From contig NC_083525.1 of assembly GCF_032362555.1 (NCBI RefSeq), positions 2,589,501-2,653,500 on the forward strand: a stretch of 64,000 nucleotides of DNA, written 5' to 3'. The notes under the pieces were generated by a model. It saw only the letters and a program-made list of their open reading frames with translations. It did no database searches and was not told the DNA's origin. The stretch is from Amyelois transitella. Its lineage: Eukaryota; Arthropoda; Insecta; Lepidoptera; Pyralidae. The position numbers and the translations under genes were made by a program. Position 1 is the first letter of the stretch. The number at the start of each line of letters is the position of its first letter. Of the stretch, positions 12,327 to 26,600 are shown piece by piece.

Positions 12327-15300
12327 GTGTGTAAAAATAAAAATAATGATAAATTACACCTACTAAACAATTTTTTTACTATGTCAATTATGTACTAAGT
12401 ACAAAAAATAACTTACAAACATAAAATAAACTTGGGATTTTTCATTTAGGCGATGAGCAAGCAACTATTTAAATTTAAATTCTCTCTCAATTCGCAATCT
12501 CACTCAAAAATTCAAATTATTTATTGCAAACGTATGTAAGTAAAAATATTTTATATACGGTAATAGTACCATGCAATACTGAATACATCAACGCCACGTA
12601 TTCCCAGTTTCAGTCTCCGCCACCATACTCCAGAGCCCGGGGTCTGCATACCAGTACGCCTGAAACTTAAAAGCAATGAAGGTTTTAGAAACTAGCCGCC
12701 TTATTCACGATCACTCTCATTTTACTACCACTTAAATTAACGACAAAGACTTTTTTATTCTATATTGGATAAGGCATTTGTCCTCCATCTCCCATGGTAA
12801 GTGTCGATGAAGAAGGAGAAGTCACATGCTTATCCAAGAGATATCCATTTATTCTACTTTTGAATAGATTTCAACTTTTGCGTAAAAATCTCCTACATAG
12901 TTGTATAATTATAACCCAAAGGTTGGCTGGAAGAGATTAGCGATAAGTCCGCCTTTGCTCAACATATTCATAATGTATGTTTCTACGATATATGTAGATA
13001 TTTTTATGGGCAATGAAGATAATTTGTATTGTATTGTATAATTTTTTTCTAAAAAGCAGCTTCGACGCGTGTTTAGCAAAGCGTACACTTATGTTTTTGA
13101 ATAGTCTTGTTAAATATAACTTAATACAAAAATAACGAATGAATAACGCGCTACTCATATAAAAAGCGGAACTGTTTGTTTTCCAATATCATCAGAATCT
13201 CGTAAATTAAAATAGTAATTGAAACAAATTGTATCTATTTCTAACACACGGCGTTTTGTAGACACATTGAGCCCTTTTGCTAAGCGGATTCGAAATTATT
13301 TTTTGTGATATGTAAGTGAGCCATGTAAGTACACGTGACCTTTCAGTCTCTGTACTCCCCGTGAGGTATAATAACGTGATATACGTATGTGTGTATTATT
13401 AAAAAAATTGTGTTGGTCACAATCTGGAAAGTTATGTTTTCTTATTAACATTTTACTTAGCCATGTGTATAAATTGTCTAATCATCTTCTGAAATTAATA
13501 TAAAAATTAAATGTATTTTGTTCAGCTGCAAGTTTTATATAATAACTTCAGTAATTTTTATAACATATTTATTATTGTTGAACGTCAAATTATACTCCGC
13601 TTTGTAATAGGTGCAATATGGCGGGACCGTCTTCAGTGTGCGGCGATAACAGCAAAACAAAATAAACTGTCCGATTGTTTGTTATTGATATTTAATTTTG
13701 ATCGTCGTTATAAGTTCTTTGAAGCGATATTGTTGCGGATGTAGGCCTGTCCGTATGTCTGTTTGTGTAAGAATTGCTTGTTGTTTGATATCATTTGTAT
13801 CTTCACTTTCAAGAGGTTTTTTTTGGAAACTTAGTATATTATTCCTGTTTAATTCCCGCCACCTTAGAACCACTCCATCTCTTTTCCATATATGTCGTTA
13901 AAGACGATTAAGGGAAATATTACTAATTTCAATATAGGTATACATTGAAATTCAGCTATATGATGCTACGGCCCTTTCTTGCGATTGTTACCATAGTACC
14001 TTGCCAAGAAGGCCATTTTTATCTTCTTTACTTGGGATTTTTTGAGGCGATTTAATCCGGAACTGCAATTTCATCAATTATTTTTAAAGTTTATAGCCGT
14101 GAATTTTTACTCTTTTGTAAAACATCTTTGATAGAATTTTAAATAAATTTTAGAAGCATCGTCGGGTGACACAAATAGATCATTTATTGCAATTGTTTAC
14201 GCGATATGAGCGTACATTTTATTCTCACAGGGAACACATCAAGTCTTCGTATCGTAAACACCATATGCGTTTATTGTTTTTGCGTCATTACTTTGAAATG
14301 AATCGCTAACTTTATTACGTTTTGGAGTTAAAATAAAACTGATAAAATTATAACCTTAAATAACAATAACATAAAATTATACGAAACTATGTACCTACTA
14401 ACAGTTTATCTTCTTTCTTCTTCTTTCTACTGACGATAGTCCGTGTTTCGATATCGTCTAAAACGAGCTCAAGGTCCGCTTTTTGACAAAAAGCTTATTG
14501 AATAGATTTTACACGAAGCAAGTCCGCTGTGAATTCCGCAACGTTAGCCGGCAAACCTAACCCATATTGGATGATGTTAAGTGCTGCTAAATATCAAAAC
14601 TCTAGATGTAGAGGTTAAGGCTGTCCGTTGAATATGTCAGGCATATCTAAATCATAATATCTAAGTCATATGCAAATTCAGTCAGTCAGGACACTGACTG
14701 ACTTAATTTAGATAAAGATATATATGACTTTATGTATGTGTGTATGTATGTATGTATGAATCATCGTACAAAGACGGGTTTATTCCGAAGTGGGAGTTCT
14801 TCCCACCAGCTTTAACTGTTTTCTTCCCAAATTACCTTACCCGTTTCCCGCCCTCTCAGTTACAAATTACACGTGGCAATCCGAAATCTGGAATGCGCCC
14901 GCGCCTCTAAGACGAATAAATGAACCCAATTAGTGCAACGCCTTGCGTGTGCGCCGCACGATTTGTTACAAATCAAACTTAGGGTTGTAACTAAATACCT
15001 GCTTATATTTCTTACTGACATTATATAGATTCATTTTCTCGTATTTCTTATTTCTCCTACTGTTTTCTTAGGGCATAGACAGTAGTATGCGGGTTTTTAC
15101 AATCTTATATTAAATCATTCTTAACCTCAATAATTTAGGGGAAATAAGTTCGCACTCTTCTTCTTTTAGAAAGATTATAACATACTAAATTCAAAAGAAA
15201 ATTAACCCATTTGTACTACAGGTATTAAACGAGCTGTAACGTAGGTACCTTTATCTAGTATTTATAAATAGTATGATACAATGCGAAAGTTTAAAATCAA

Positions 15301-18016
15301 TCAAATTTACCCATCTCAGAATCTTTCTAATGTATACAGGTGCCCTCGTTTGCCAGGACTCTATTACATCTAGTTGGCTCCACCCGGTTTCACTCCCGGA
15401 TTCCCTTTACTGCTAGATTTTCAAAAATTATCCTCCTAAGGTTATTCAAATCGTTTGTGTAAAAACCTAAATTATAAAGTGACAAGTAGGTACTATTAAA
15501 ACTACAAAACAAATGTTCAAAACGTTTAGAAAATCCATGCAATCCAAAGGATTGACCCCGAAATCTACATGTAAAACAAATTTTACTAATGGTGCCAACC
15601 GAAGTCTCTGGCTCGTCGACAGCCAACGAGGCTTACAACACAAATCATCATTAGTAGAGGCGACGGGCCGAGGAGAGCTCATAGCCCATGTTTGAGCTAA
15701 GATTCTCTTATAGAACTAAATCTGTGCTGTGACGATTTGGAAGGTTATAAGATACCGAGAGGAGACATGTGGTAGACAAAGCCAATAACCTCCAAAAAGA
15801 CCAAGTCCAGTTGTTAAAATTTAAGAAGTTGTTTAAGTTTTTAATTATCTGATATATTTTGCTAGAGCGACCGCCAACAGAAAAAAGATCTTCTGTCAGA
15901 CCAACTATTATGCCTGGGAAAACAAATTCGTAGAAATTTTGCTTGCGCGATTTTGACATGAGAAAACTAAAAGCCGCCAATCAAACTCTATTAATTAATT
16001 GACACCATAAAGTATAACGATATATTAATATACACAAACTTTATCACATCTGTTTCACTTACCGGGTAGGCAAAGACAAAAGTCACAAACAAGTTTTTTT
16101 AAGTTCCAGGAACTATATTGTATCATTTTTTTCTGTGCAATAAAGAGTTTACAAATAAACAAGAAGGTAGTTGTTTAAGAGGGATTGATTAATGAGAAAA
16201 GAACACCATACAGATACGAATATATATCAAACATACAGAAAGATAGTAACAAAATAAGGGCCTTTCAATTAAACACGAAGCGAACCGATACACTGAAACC
16301 CGAAACAATTATTTATTTCCCAAATTTTTATTCAACCGAAAGGAATTCCACTAAATGTCAAACAAATAAATCCTGCGCTCTCCTATGGGATATATATCTT
16401 TTGGAGCACTTAATTATAGGTCGGTGTGTTAGTGTGGAGGCGGACTGTGAAAGTTATCAATAATGCATCTGATACTTACTTGTCTTGGTTTAAATCAACC
16501 AAATACCTATAGAAGTCTAATTATTCAGATTTCTGGTTTACAACTATTTTACTTCTAAGAAGGTATTTCAAGCAGGATTTCAAACTTTGACAAAGATATG
16601 TTGGTTATTTTTTCTAAGTACCTCATTTGAAAGATGAGAGGCAAAAACGTTGACAATATACGCAGGTGAATGGGATCCCAGATCGGGAGAAGCATAAGCA
16701 AACTAAAAACAGAATAAAGAAGAAGACAATGACTCAGATACTTCTAATTCGAAAGAAAAAATAATTTAAATACGTGGTCTCCATATGAGTGAGCCACTCA
16801 TCTCAAAGTTATGACGTGGGGCGGGAAGTGACGACCTGGTGGCGACGTAAATCAGATACGTCCAGGAAACACTGATGGTGTCCCCAACAATGACGAATAC
16901 TTTTACGAGCATACATAGCATTTTACGGGAATTGTACTTGTTGGCGCCTCTGCCTTGATCACAATAGCCGAATTCATATATAGGTACTCATATATTCTAT
17001 TCCTATACGTGCAATTTACATATAGAAGTATTTATAACATCGTAGCAAATGTTGCGTTGGTATTCTACAATCCACATGTCTTTGGGACTAGCCCAATCTG
17101 AGTGGTACGTCCATGACATTTAAATTTATATGTTCAAGTTCTTATACCTTCTCCTTTCACTGACTTCAGATGCATTTGACTCAACGGTTGCTTTCTGACA
17201 TGTTGACATCTTAGGCACTGCAAAACATACATATTCTCTCATATATTTTGCGTGTACTAAGTTGCATCTTAGCGGTTATGCTTTGCAGTTATTTTTTCGT
17301 TCTTTACAGGTTACTTCAAATCCTTTATGCAGTTTTATATTTAAAGCAGATTAACTATCTCAAAATTTTCGTACCAAACACGTGTAACTTCTAAAGAAAA
17401 TGACAACGAAATTAGGGTTTACACATCAGCACTCCAAAAATTTGGGGTAATTACGCACAGGGTGGGTTGCCAAGTTGCAGGCAGATGGGCGGATCCCAGA
17501 ATACCCGCTGGCACCATTCAATCAGCAGCAACAACATGCAATCGTGAATGATGTGTGGCGATGGCATGACGTCAGAACATATACTAGTCAATAAAAATAT
17601 CACGGCTCTTTCCCGAATAGACTATTGCCATATCTTTCAATTTGCCATGATCTCTTCTGATTTCTTGCGCTTGATCCACATTTTCATTACTCTCTTCATG
17701 CAAGGTCGTTGGTTTATGGTAATCTTGACTTATCAATAAATTAGCAGAAACAAACAAAATCTTTATTGGCTACTTCTGTGGGATCATAATATCAAGTGGT
17801 TAATTGTGGTTTAAAGTTTTATTTTTAAGTTGTCAATTTTGGTTTTTCATTTGATTTATGATATTAATAAATTAATATTTTTAAGATCTGATGTATCAAT
17901 CTCAATTTTGCATGAGCACGTTGTGGTCATTCGTGATGTTGTAACACACCAAAAAGTAAAATTTCAATCATAGTAAAGATATAAAATCAAAAATCTAAAG
18001 ATACAAAATCAAAATA
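12327..18016. other. Gene-free stretch with sparse repeats
   Basis: SINE relics at about 12425-12500, 13325-13410 and 13862-13925; a tRNA-SINE relic at 14500-14570; a TATG microsatellite at 14730-14757; and LINE-end motifs tgtgcaataaagag near 16135. No convincing exon; the short open frames have no protein-like composition. Confidence 0.5.
17600..17712 (-). mobile_element. LINE 3'-end fragment, diverged
   Basis: Minus-strand relic of the same LINE end (cacggctctttcccg ... tgatccacattttcattactctcttcatgcaagg), more diverged than the other copies. Confidence 0.45.
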
Positions 18017-18145
18017 CCTGTCACTATTTGAATCTCAATTCCCTCATTAAACCAAACAGCTGACCGTGTCTTATCAGTCTTTTCAAGACTGTTGGCTCTG
18101 TTTTCTTCGCAAGGGATATAGGCATGTTTATATGTGTGTATGAAA
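18017..18145 (+). repeat. SINE-like repeat, 3' half
   Basis: cctgtcactatttgaatctc through agtcttttcaagactgttgg to a degenerate TATG tail. Confidence 0.65.
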
Positions 18146-20549
18146 ACTATAATCAAATGAAATCTATTAAAAGATAAATATCCATAAAAGAAATTTCAAA
18201 CTTGTTCAAACTATGTATCAATTCCTGTATCGATCGAACTATACATCAATCTAGAATAGTGCAAGGCGATCCGTCCCAGAATAGATCGTACTGGCAACAT
18301 CAGTCAATCACCGGTCACAACATATACAGACAGTGACACCTAGCGGATCCTTCCTAGAACACATCTGGATGCGAAATTGTGATTGTTGGCGATCTGAATC
18401 TGAATTAATTCATGACAGACTGATTCGTTGAAATATGAGCTTCTCCTGTTTGAGTTTGATAAGGTTCTGCAATCTGTCTTTTATAAATTTACTTTAATTG
18501 ATTAAGACTTAAGAGATTTCATCGATGCACTAGATGAATAGTCCTGTCTGATCGGTAATGGATACCAATGACGGTCGCTGAAGATAATCGCCCTAATCGC
18601 TAATATTTAGCTGAAGAATCCGATTGTTTCATTTTTATTTAACTTCTTTATATTCTCTCTAGCAACGCCGAGCCGCGTCTGGCACTAGCAGACAGATAAA
18701 ACACATATTTGCCTTTTCCTTTCGTGTCCTTTATTCAGTTACATTAACTTGTTCTTACTAAACTTTGTCTATCCAACGATGCAAAGTTTAATCCAAGGTT
18801 TGTTGCTACGGACCAATTCTGTGCTCACATTTCACCTAAATTCCAGCCAATCCTGTAACGTCTCCCGATTGGCTTCTTAATGAGATTCGCCAGTAATGTT
18901 GACACCACGCCGCTGATCAAAGAGGCGCCTTCTTTGCTAATCCACACATTGTCTATTTTGTATTACCACTTGTAATGATTCATGCTTGGATGATACTAAT
19001 TTTGGATTTGTACAGGCATGGTCTTTATTTGGTTTTGTTACTAGCGGTTATTCACTTAATTGCTAATCAAAAAAATTTTAAAGTTATTTTAATTTAAAAT
19101 AAACCGGATTCGAATAAATATTTTTCGTGATTGTCTGCCTATAATAATCAATTTCGTAAGTGTACCTACTCTACTCATTGCTTAGTGACATATTTCAAAG
19201 TTCAACATAATTATTGCATAATTTATTTATTTTGTAAGATGAAGGTGTTTTTATTATACGGATAAATAAACCTTAACTGCTTTTTAACTATATAATACCC
19301 CTTAAAACAATTGCCAAACCATTTCGCATTGAATTTTGCGTACTCCGAATTAGTATCGGGATTTATAAGCGAGTAGGGACCTAAGACACCCGGAACGATA
19401 AAAACAGACTAATTGTACTTTCTCTAACTCTTAAAACCATAATTAATGTCGTTAATTAAGCACAATAATATCTTAATGTCTTCAAACACTAAAAGAGAAA
19501 ATATTGAACTGGATAATTTATAACAGCGTTTAATAACGCCTTTGTTTAGGCATGCGGCAATTTGTAGCGATGCGCCGGCGCATATGTCAAGTGTGACACA
19601 TTTGAAACATGGGTGTAGGGGGTGGCCGCTTTCTTTCTCTTACGTTACACGTGAGCATGACGTGTGTGCTCAAATCATTATACTACTAGCTTTTCCTTCA
19701 GCTTCGCTTTCGTGGGAATCTATAAAAAATCTTTAAAAAACCAAATCGAAAGCTAAGTAAGTACGACTAATCAGACTACACGTGCATATATAGTTTATAT
19801 ATGCACGTATAGTCTGATTAGTCGTACTTACTTAGCTTTCGATTTGGTTTCGCTTCCGAAGAATATCTAAAAACTCTTCTTTCGGTATTAAGAGGCTAAC
19901 TTTTTATACATAGTATAATTTCTGTGCAATAAAGGGTATTCTATCTATCTCTCTCTACCCTCGCTATTCTTCAGTACTTAATTCGTGGATGAAAAATCCT
20001 AAGTACATGTCCATCTCAGTTCTACTGATTATGTGTATGAAAATGTTAATGAAAAATATTATAAAGCGCCAACCGGTAACAAACAAACACATTTAGGTAT
20101 AAATAGACATTATGTATTTAATGATATATAATAATAAACTAGTATGTCTTTTTATGTATTGAAATTATGCATGTGATTTGACTTGTTGAAATTAATTACA
20201 TAATAAAAAAAATGTGATTAGCACTGGTCAGTATGTATAGATATAGTTCATGAATAAATTTTTATGAAACAATATGATACATTATACTCGTAATTGCATT
20301 GTCAGCTCTATATAGAAGTCATAATATTGAAATTTGAGAGGTGCAACACCGTTTAGGCGCCCATTGTCTTGGTGTGGTATTCGACAATTTGTAACGCGGT
20401 AAGAACGCGTAAATCAAACGACGGGAACACATGTGCTGGAGTGGAACTTCGCAGGGTTGGCAATTTTTAAATTTAGAATATGAATAAGGATATTCACATT
20501 CTAAATTTAAAATGGATGTCAAAAAAGACGACTAAGGGAGATAGTAAGT
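18146..20549. other. Gene-free stretch with a large palindrome
   Basis: Contains the 107 bp palindrome at 19741-19847 set in a retroelement head, a tgtgcaataaaggg LINE-end motif at about 19922, and a small AT-rich inverted repeat at 20469-20513. No exon seen. Confidence 0.5.
19741..19847. repeat. Near-perfect 107 bp palindrome
   Basis: Arms of about 52 bp (ccaaatcgaaagctaagtaa ... pairing with ttacttagctttcgatttgg) with one mismatch and a centre near 19794. It splits a retroelement of the 'ctagcttttccttcagcttcg' type. Confidence 0.85.
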
Positions 20550-20787
20550 GTATATACGTATACATATCCCTTACGAGGTGGACGCAGCCAATAGTCTTGA
20601 AAAGATGGAAAGCCCACGTTCAGCTGTATGGCTTAAAGATGGAATTTAGATATTCAAATGGTGACAGGTAGCCCTTCGCCTACAAGAAGAATCCCAAGTT
20701 ATTTAGCTTATCCCTTAGTCGCCTTTTACCACATCCATGGGAAAGACATGGAGTGGTCCTATTCTTTAGTACCGGGAAACACACATT
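20550..20787 (-). repeat. SINE-like repeat
   Basis: Reverse-oriented member: tatcccttacgaggtggac to accgggaaacacacattc. A short forward fragment (gacgactaaggga) abuts its left end. Confidence 0.65.
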
Positions 20788-21020
20788 CTCTTAATTTTTT
20801 TCTAATAAACTTTAGATGCGACGGTTCTATTGCTTTCCTTTGGACTAGAACCGCTAATTTACAATTTCTAGTCTTATATCGCGTCATCTTTGCGGCAAAT
20901 ATGACCGGCCCAACGCCTATTCCAATACACATAAAGTCTACTATTTCCGTAAAAATTTTTTAAAATTCTATTAAAAAACAAAGTATCCGCCTCCAAGTCA
21001 CTGAAGTATTTTTCATATAC

Positions 21021-21275
21021 ATATACATATCATCACGTCTATATCCCTTACGGGGTAGACAGAGCCAACAGTCTTGAAAAGACTGAAAGGCCACGTTCAG
21101 CTATTTGGCTTAATGATAGAATTGAGATTCAAATAGTGACAGGTTGCTAGCCTGTCGCCTAAAAAAGAATCCCAAGTTTGTAAGCCTATCCCTTAGTCGC
21201 CTTTTACGACATCCATGGGAAAGAGATGGAGTGGTCCTATTCTTTTTTCTATTGGTGCCGGGAACCACACGGCAT
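21021..21275 (-). repeat. SINE-like repeat, full length
   Basis: One of the best preserved copies: (ACATAT)n, atcacgtctatatccctta ... ggtgccgggaaccacacgg. Confidence 0.8.
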
Positions 21276-21509
21276 TTTTCAATATTATTAAAATAAATAC
21301 TTGGTATTTGGTAACACCCCTAGGCAAGTGCAACTGGAGTGGTGCTCACCTTAGATTTATCGCGCTCAATCAATGCGGATTTATTACCGGAGTCCCTTTG
21401 TATGAACTCCAAATATAGCACAACTATTATAATTGGGCGTACCTGATACACGGGTGGTTGCTTTAAGAGACATTTTGTACTGTTTTATAAAACTATACAA
21501 TTTCAGATT

Positions 21510-21780
21510 CAGTGCCGTGTGGTTCCCGGCACCGATATAAAAAAGTATAGGACCACTCCATCTCTTTCCCATTGATCCCTTATTCCCCTTTTACGACATC
21601 CATTGGAAAGAAGTGGAGTGGTTTCCTTAGTACCGGAAAACACATATTCTCTTCTGGTCTACAGGTCTGTTCCAAATTAACTTTGGACTAGAACAGCCAA
21701 TTCACAATTTTCTGGCCTTATATCTGTACATCTTTTTGGTCCTATCCTTAAGTGCCAAGAACCACACGGCACATGAAAAT
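21510..21780. repeat. Cluster of SINE head fragments in both orientations
   Basis: A forward head (gtgccgtgtggttcccggcac) at 21511 meets a reversed head at about 21590-21650, and another reversed head ends near 21771. The fragments look like SINEs inserted into or recombined with each other. Confidence 0.6.
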
Positions 21781-23648
21781 ATCTAAAAGGAAATACGATT
21801 CACACTGTATATATAACATTTACTACTTATTTCGTATCTGGAGTGGATCAGGCTCGCTAAATGTGCACAGTGCGCAGATTTATAGGGCATCTGAATGCGA
21901 TTGACGTCTCTAAATGTGACAATTAAGATGTTTGTACGGCTATAACAGAGCTGTTCGGTAATACTGGACGGTGTGATGTCATTAAGGAAGAATCAGAACA
22001 AAAAATAGATCATACATACATGTAGTCACATGAAGAAAAAAGTCCCGGAAACCACACGGAACATTCATTTTATTATTTACTATTTCTTTGTGTAGTTTCT
22101 CCGTGATACACACTTACGTCTTATTCGAGGATCGCACGCTGTTGGGTACATACTTATATAAATCACGCCTCTTTCCCGGAGTGGTAGGCAGAGAACACAT
22201 CTTTCCACTTGCCACGATCCCTGCATACTTATTTCGTTCCACGTTCATAACTCTCTTTATGCAAGCTCGGGTTCGGGTTTTTGTGGGTCGTTATGTAAAC
22301 CTTACCAAAGATTTTAATCACTACCTACGTTTTTTGTTATACACACATACATAAGATCTCGCTTTTTTCTAGTCAAGTACTACAGTTTCCTCTTACCACG
22401 ATCCATTTCTGTAACATTCACAGGGAAAAGAGAGGAATGCATCTCTTGTTTTCATGTGGCATTTCCAGTTTTCTTGTACTTTGCCAACCGCTTCTAACAA
22501 ACATGTCAAAGCAAGATTAAAAATTATTGAAAGTATTTTTTTCTTATATTACAAAATAAACATTTTGCTTAATTCCATCGTCAGCTCATTTTGACTCCCA
22601 GCAGAACTCGGCGTTCTTCTCATGATTTACACGAGTATGCGACATTTTACCAGCTATACAGAGTCACAAATAACTCATAATATGACAATTATGCCTTACT
22701 CAACGGCCGGGGAAAGAATTTATTGTTTCCGACTACACGCTTCGGCCGATTGTGACGAAATCTCAAGATTATTATGAAAATACGAGTATACTGGAAAGAG
22801 TCAACTTTTATTATCACAAAATTTATTAGATATGGTGTTTGTATTGTATTACTTCACCCTTGTTATGACAAAACAGAGAAGAAAATTATTTGTTTTAAAA
22901 TATTTAATTGTATAAATAAATTCATTCTTAGTAGCTCGACTCTTTACTGTGATCATCGTAATATTGAGATTTTTTTCTAGTTTGTTCAACCGTCGAACGA
23001 TTGAGTAACCTAATTGAACTTTCTATCACAAAATAAATCATGTGACACTTTTAAGTGTCACAATCTACGCGGTTAGAATATTCTCATATTAGTTTTTAAA
23101 TTAGCAGCCAGTACATAAATAAAATTAAGGACAAAAATAAAACGAAGATCATTGTCGTTCAACGCATCTTTACTTTTCATCGCCTGTCTTATTTATAATC
23201 GCGTCCTGGCAGTTAGGAAAGAAAATATAGAAGCCATTTTGAATTTGGAGTTCCCGCCATTAGAACAATTAGTTGAGTGAGATGTCCGCAGCTGGTTGGA
23301 CGTAGGTTTTATGGGACGTTTTTATTTTTGTTTATTATTTTATTTTGTGGTCGTTTTCTGTGAGTTTTAAAGTGAATTCACGTGAAAAGATACAGGTTCG
23401 TCAATTATTTAAAGAGCTGGCCTCACATTTCACATAACTAACTAATAAATAATTATTATTAATAAAATAAGTTACAATTAAACTACTTATTCAAATTTGA
23501 TTAATAGAAGTTGATAATACTAGAATATTAGGCGTAACATGATATTTTATTGACAATATAATGAGTGATGAATTGTGCGGTGTAAGTTTAATATACCTAC
23601 TCTTATTGAATAGGTATGTTCTCTTTAATATAATTTTTCTTTTTACAG
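21781..23648. other. Upstream flank of the T-box gene, no secure exon
   Basis: Contains the LINE end at 22160-22270. About 23215-23400 could be leader sequence, with ATG at 23282 discussed as a rival start. No TATA box or initiator stands out. Confidence 0.4.
22160..22270 (-). mobile_element. LINE 3'-end fragment
   Basis: The minus strand matches the end of the LINE at 41119-42248, from the RRACMKRVMNVD region to the PSGKEA stop region (plus strand cacgcctctttcccgg ... cataactctctttatgcaag). Confidence 0.6.
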
Positions 23649-26600
23649 GATTGGGACCAAACAACCAGTTTACTCGAAGCAGTTTCACCTTATCCCAATC
23701 ACTAGCAGAACGGATCGGGAGAGACCATGAGCAGCCAGTGTTGTCGCAATTACACCATCCTATTAGAGATGTAATTATTATATAATTATAATGTCAAGTG
23801 AATTCATCACATCATTTGCGGTTTATAAATAATACAGGTATTAAATGAGCACGTTTATGTACCTTCATTTTATCCAGGAGGTTTCGAATCATGTCTACAA
23901 TGATCCATGATTAACGAGCGACTCCGCTCGGTCACCACATGGTCACCACACCACGTACAAAGGTCCATTTCGTACGCGTTTAGTACCTGTATTATTTATT
24001 ATACTAGTATTTAAAATTTTAGAATCGATTTTATAATTCCATGTTAAAGTTGGAATGAAAAAGAAAAATATTTTACCGAACGATATTGCATGCTACATAA
24101 AATTAAGTTTTACTTACAACTTTTTGCTACTTATTCCCAGAATTCAGTATGTACTCGAACGACTTACTCCCCACTGCAAGCGCTCAGCGAGAGCACATGT
24201 CGTGACCACGGAGCCCAGACGGCACCACCACCACAACCTCCGCCCAGGGTCCAGGTAGATAGAAAAACACATAGACAAATATTTGTTAAATACTTATTTA
24301 TAATATAAAGAAGCGAAAAGGCTGCACTTATAAAAAATTAATTTACACTTATAACACATATCGAAAAATATCAGAAAACATACCAAAAGGGTGTCTGGAA
24401 CCTTAACCCTTATACCATTCATTTGATCCAATCTCAAGTTTAGGTACTTCTCATTTTGTATTTTCTACTTATTACACTAGGTGACATTTAATTTATTTCC
24501 TCTTGCAGGTATCATCTCAAAACGTGACGCTACATCCAGCAGTATCTCGATGCACAGCCTCTTTAGAACTGGCGACCCTCTGGCGTAACTTTCACGAGTT
24601 AGGCACAGAGATGATAGTCACGAAGGCTGGAAGGCGGATGTTCCCAGCCTTACAGGCTCGGCTGGCCGGGTTGCTACCAAATGCGAATTATCTTCTACTA
24701 GTAGACTTTGTGCCTTTGGATGACAAAAGATACCGATACGCTTTTCATAGGTAAATATGATAAATTATTTAAAGTTTTCAACAGCTACTTTAGAACTAAC
24801 TTTTCTCTGCTGTAATTTTCACGAGTTAGGCACTGAGATGATAGTCACAAAGGCGGTAAGGCGCATGTTCTCAGCCTTACAGGCTCGACCGGCAGTGTTC
24901 TGTCCAATCGTAAACTTTCTTTTACTAGTGGAAGACATCAATTCTTTAGGCTTTTTAACGGCTTGTCTCAAACTGGCGACATTCTACCGTAACTTGGCGT
25001 AAATGAATGGTCATGATTTGTGAGTACTTTGATATTTTAAGTAACACATCAGTTAACAAATCTATTTATTCTAAAACGCCAGTTGTACATACATTTGCTG
25101 CATTTTTAGTCGTAATGAAGCGATAACCCACGATTTTTTCAACACTGCGAAGTTATGATTCAGATTTTAAAATAAAGGTAAGTACCTACTTGTGTAGCAC
25201 TTTGTCTGACTTATAACAAGCCCATCAATCTTTACTCCAAACAGCTCCAGCTGGGTGGTGGCAGGCAAAGCGGACCCCGTCTCTCCTCCAAGGATCCACG
25301 TGCACCCAGACTCCCCCGCGCCAGGATCCCACTGGATGCGGCAACTGGTTTCTTTCGATAAGCTCAAGCTGACGAATAATCAGCTCGATGATAATGGACA
25401 TGTGAGTGTGCTAGATGAACTTATTACCTGTACTTTTGACTGCGATTTCGTTACTGCCATAAGTTCTATGAGAACAGAATTTTCCCAGAATGAAAAGAAG
25501 CTATGTGTTTGAAAAAAATTTCGAAATTTTAACCGCGTACTCTTAAGCAGTTTGTACCTATCAATTTTCCTAGTAAAATTGCCGGGTTCAAACCCAGAAA
25601 TCGAGGGTTTAATGATATAGGATAATAGGTATACAAAGGTGATTGTGTCTAAAATTTTTGTCTCTAAATTTTGTGATTTTTCCCCTTCATTCTCAGTAGT
25701 TGGACTCTTCAGTTCGATCATCGTATAAGTCACATAATTTTTTATTGTTATGTTGATTGTATGTTATTCATTTATTTAGTTTATTTGTTTGTATAATAAT
25801 ATCTTTATTGCATAGAAATTTACACAGTATCAGTACATAGTTATAAAAGAAAGAAATCACTCAAGTTATCAATTCCCAATTCCTCATTCAGATAATCCTG
25901 AACTCGATGCACCGCTACCAGCCGCGGCTCCACGTGGTATACCTGCCGGGCGAGGGTCAGAGCACCCCGGGCACCGTACCTTACCGGACCTTCGTCTTCC
26001 CGGAGACTGGCTTCACGGCGGTCACTGCCTATCAGAACCATAGGGTGAGCACTTGGTTTCTACGGAATATCATACATACATATGGTCACGTCTATATCCC
26101 TTGAGCGGGTAGACAGAACAGAAGTCTGGAAAAGACTGAATGGCCACGTTCAGCTATTACAGCTTCACGGCGGTCACTGCCTATCAGAACCATAGGGTGA
26201 GTAGGCTTGGATTCTTCGTAATATCATACATACATATGGTCACGTCTATATCCCTTGAGCGGGTAGACAGAACAGAAGTCTGGAAAAGACTGAATGGCCA
26301 CGTTCAGCTATTACAGCTTCACGGCGGTCACTGCCTATCAGAACCATAGGGTGAGCACTTGGATTCTACGTAATATCATTCATACATACGTACATATGGT
26401 CACGTCTATATCCCTTGCGGGGTAGACAGAGCCAACAGTCTGGAAAAGACTGAATGGCCACGTTTAGCTATTACAGCTTCACGGCGGTCACTGCCTAACA
26501 GAACCATAGGGTGAGCACTTGGATTCTACGTAATATCATACATACATACATATGGTCACGTCTATATCCCTTGCGAGGTAGACAGAGCCAACAGTCTGGA

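Noticed and set aside
15390-15980. Cluster of overlapping frames on both strands
   Set aside because: No splice-consistent joining, no domain, and a retroelement-like head (tctagttggctccacccgg) adjoins; left unannotated.
20469-20513. AT-rich inverted repeat (taaatttagaat ... attctaaattta)
   Set aside because: Short, AT-rich and without flanking element features; expected by chance in such DNA.
26011-26510. CRISPR-like regularly spaced repeats
   Set aside because: The repeat is a T-box exon end and the spacers are near-identical SINE pieces; eukaryotic tandem duplication.
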